From Bacteroidota bacterium (GTDB lineage Bacteria > Bacteroidota > Ignavibacteria > Tepidaquicellales > Tepidaquicellaceae), in the NCBI GenBank assembly GCA_018266835.1, contig JAFDZP010000004.1, positions 186,001 to 250,000 of the forward strand: a DNA stretch of 64,000 nucleotides. Reading direction: 5' to 3'. The notes under the pieces were generated by a model. It was not told the DNA's origin. It did not search any database and was given only the letters and a program-made list of their open reading frames with translations. Below are positions 63,058-64,000 of the stretch, piece by piece. The translations under genes were made by a program, and so were the position numbers. Each line of letters begins with the position of its first letter. Position 1 is the stretch's first letter.

Positions 63058-63882
63058 ATGAAAAAATTATTTTTAATATTAACGTTATTATTCATTGGTT
63101 CATTAACCAGATTGAGTTATGCCCAAGATGACGGTCCGTCTAAATCACTTACCGATGCACCACCTACAATAAAAAAATACGTTGTAGATGAAACGGGAAC
63201 GTTAAGCTCATCGCAGATAAATTCTCTGATGACAAAGCTTGTTGAATTTGAAAAGACAACTTCAAATCAGATAATTGTTTACATCATCAACAGTCTTAAT
63301 GGTGAACCGATTGAAAATGTATCTGTAGAAATTGCGCGCAAAAATAAAATAGGAAAGAAGGATAAGAATAACGGAGTATTGATTCTTGTAGCGTTAAAGG
63401 ACAGGAAGATGCGGATTGAAGTCGGTTACGGACTAGAAGGCGCGCTTACAGATGCAATATCATCACAGATAATCCGCAACGATATGCAGCCTGAATTTAA
63501 AGCAGGACGTTATTATGAAGGACTGAACAAAGCAGTAGATGATATTATAGCAGTTACAAAAGGTGAATATAAAGCAGACCAAAAATCAAGCAAGTCTACA
63601 GTTAAAATAATTTTTGTTGTTGTCATTTTTCTTTTCATTTTTCTGATGATAATAATAAGTATCATCAGAAGAATTTTCGGATTCGGAAGAGGAATGATAA
63701 CAGGAAGAAGAGGCAGCAGGTTCGGCGGATTCGGCACGGGATTTATGGCAGGCTCATTATTCAGCGGAAGCGACTGGGGGAGCTCAGGTTCTGATAGCGG
63801 CAGCAGCAGCGGCAGTGACTTCGGAAGCTTTTCCGGCGGCGGCGGTGATTTTGGCGGTGGCGGCTCAAGCGGTAGCTGGTAA
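63058..63882 (+). CDS. TPM-domain protein (YgcG family)
   Basis: 274 residues. Signal peptide (cleaved after YAQ), then a TPM phosphatase-like domain (about 45-165; YVVDETGTLSSSQIN, RIEVGYGLEGALTDA), a transmembrane helix (about 180-205) and a Gly/Ser-rich tail (FGGGGSSGSW). YgcG proteins commonly have a LemA gene beside them. The family may function in membrane-protein quality control; activity is uncertain. Confidence 0.88.
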   Translation: MKKLFLILTLLFIGSLTRLSYAQDDGPSKSLTDAPPTIKKYVVDETGTLSSSQINSLMTKLVEFEKTTSNQIIVYIINSLNGEPIENVSVEIARKNKIGKKDKNNGVLILVALKDRKMRIEVGYGLEGALTDAISSQIIRNDMQPEFKAGRYYEGLNKAVDDIIAVTKGEYKADQKSSKSTVKIIFVVVIFLFIFLMIIISIIRRIFGFGRGMITGRRGSRFGGFGTGFMAGSLFSGSDWGSSGSDSGSSSGSDFGSFSGGGGDFGGGGSSGSW

Positions 63883-63952
63883 TTCTCTCAATTAATAATT
63901 AGTAATGAATAATTAATAATTCCGGTTTGAGTGAGTTAATAAAATTAAATTT

Positions 63953-64000
63953 ATGAGTAAGAAGATAATAGAACAATATTTCAGTGATGCGGATTTAAAA
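63953..64000 (+). CDS. start of a further gene, cut by the window edge
   Basis: Sixteen codons, MSKKIIEQYFSDADLK, no stop. By its place after the YgcG-type gene and its short basic-acidic lead it may be a cytosolic TPM-domain protein, which is a guess. Confidence 0.55.
   Translation, partial: MSKKIIEQYFSDADLK

Noticed and set aside
1..64000. A prophage or integrative element in the window
   Set aside because: No integrase, terminase, capsid or relaxase motif was seen; the only mobile gene is the RAYT transposase.
1..64000. rRNA or tRNA genes
   Set aside because: No cloverleaf or rRNA-like stretch was recognised by eye; a tRNA scan would be needed to exclude them fully.

Overview
The window is low-GC bacterial DNA (roughly 35-40% by eye). 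It probably comes from the Bacteroidota/Chlorobi supergroup, in an Ignavibacteria-like lineage. Five secreted proteins end in the same C-terminal sorting domain of the type IX secretion system (T9SS type A, with an N-Y/F-P-N-P-F/Y-N-P core and a final K-x-M-x-L-x-K). The window also encodes the T9SS regulator PorX and a PorZ-like propeller. The lineage is inferred from these proteins; no rRNA or tRNA gene was found to confirm it.

Layout. 1-4.5 kb: ppk, then the N-terminal half of carB ending exactly where a RAYT (REP-associated tyrosine) transposase element with flanking palindromic repeats begins. 4.5-9.3 kb: a putative porin, amtB, a PPOX flavoprotein and a secreted NlpC/P60-like hydrolase, separated by palindromic repeats. 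9.3-16 kb: a T9SS-exported subtilisin, a TPR protein, the PorZ-like protein and a HisA that lacks a catalytic Asp. 16-25 kb: mostly minus-strand housekeeping genes (PQQ-type sugar dehydrogenase lipoprotein, hutI, an oppD-type ATPase, a phosphohexomutase, a GlmU-like uridylyltransferase, panC, accD, a DUF1573-cytochrome c fusion, tsaB, and a tsaE with no ATG/GTG/TTG start). 26-35 kb: porX, a T9SS propeller protein, an M15 peptidase, a Nudix protein, a DUF4920 protein, icd with a methyltransferase and a TMEM175-like channel, a TspO-like protein and a second TMEM175-like channel.

35.5-49 kb is more accessory: degenerate repeats, two T9SS cargo genes, a large unassigned secreted protein, a GNAT enzyme, a PQQ-type propeller, an M20 peptidase overlapped by a PIN-like gene, two DoxX proteins, and an operon of deacetylase, SnoaL-like, YcaQ-like and Crp/Fnr genes. 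49-55 kb holds an outer-membrane beta-barrel gene paired with a 935-residue Ig/SprB-like papain-fold peptidase, followed by four tiny single-membrane-span ORFs separated by hairpin terminators. 55-64 kb holds another T9SS YCF48-like protein with a G10 tract, rlmN, adk, a STAS protein, an ExbB-ExbD-ExbD-ExbD energiser cluster and a TPM-domain pair.

How the genes work together. The coherent theme is secretion and the cell surface: T9SS control (PorX), a T9SS attachment-complex-like propeller (PorZ-like), several T9SS cargos, and proton-channel genes that could energise outer-membrane transport. The least explained parts are the tiny membrane-ORF array (53.9-54.8 kb), the RAYT/REP element beside the half-length carB, and the many small dispersed palindromes in intergenic DNA.
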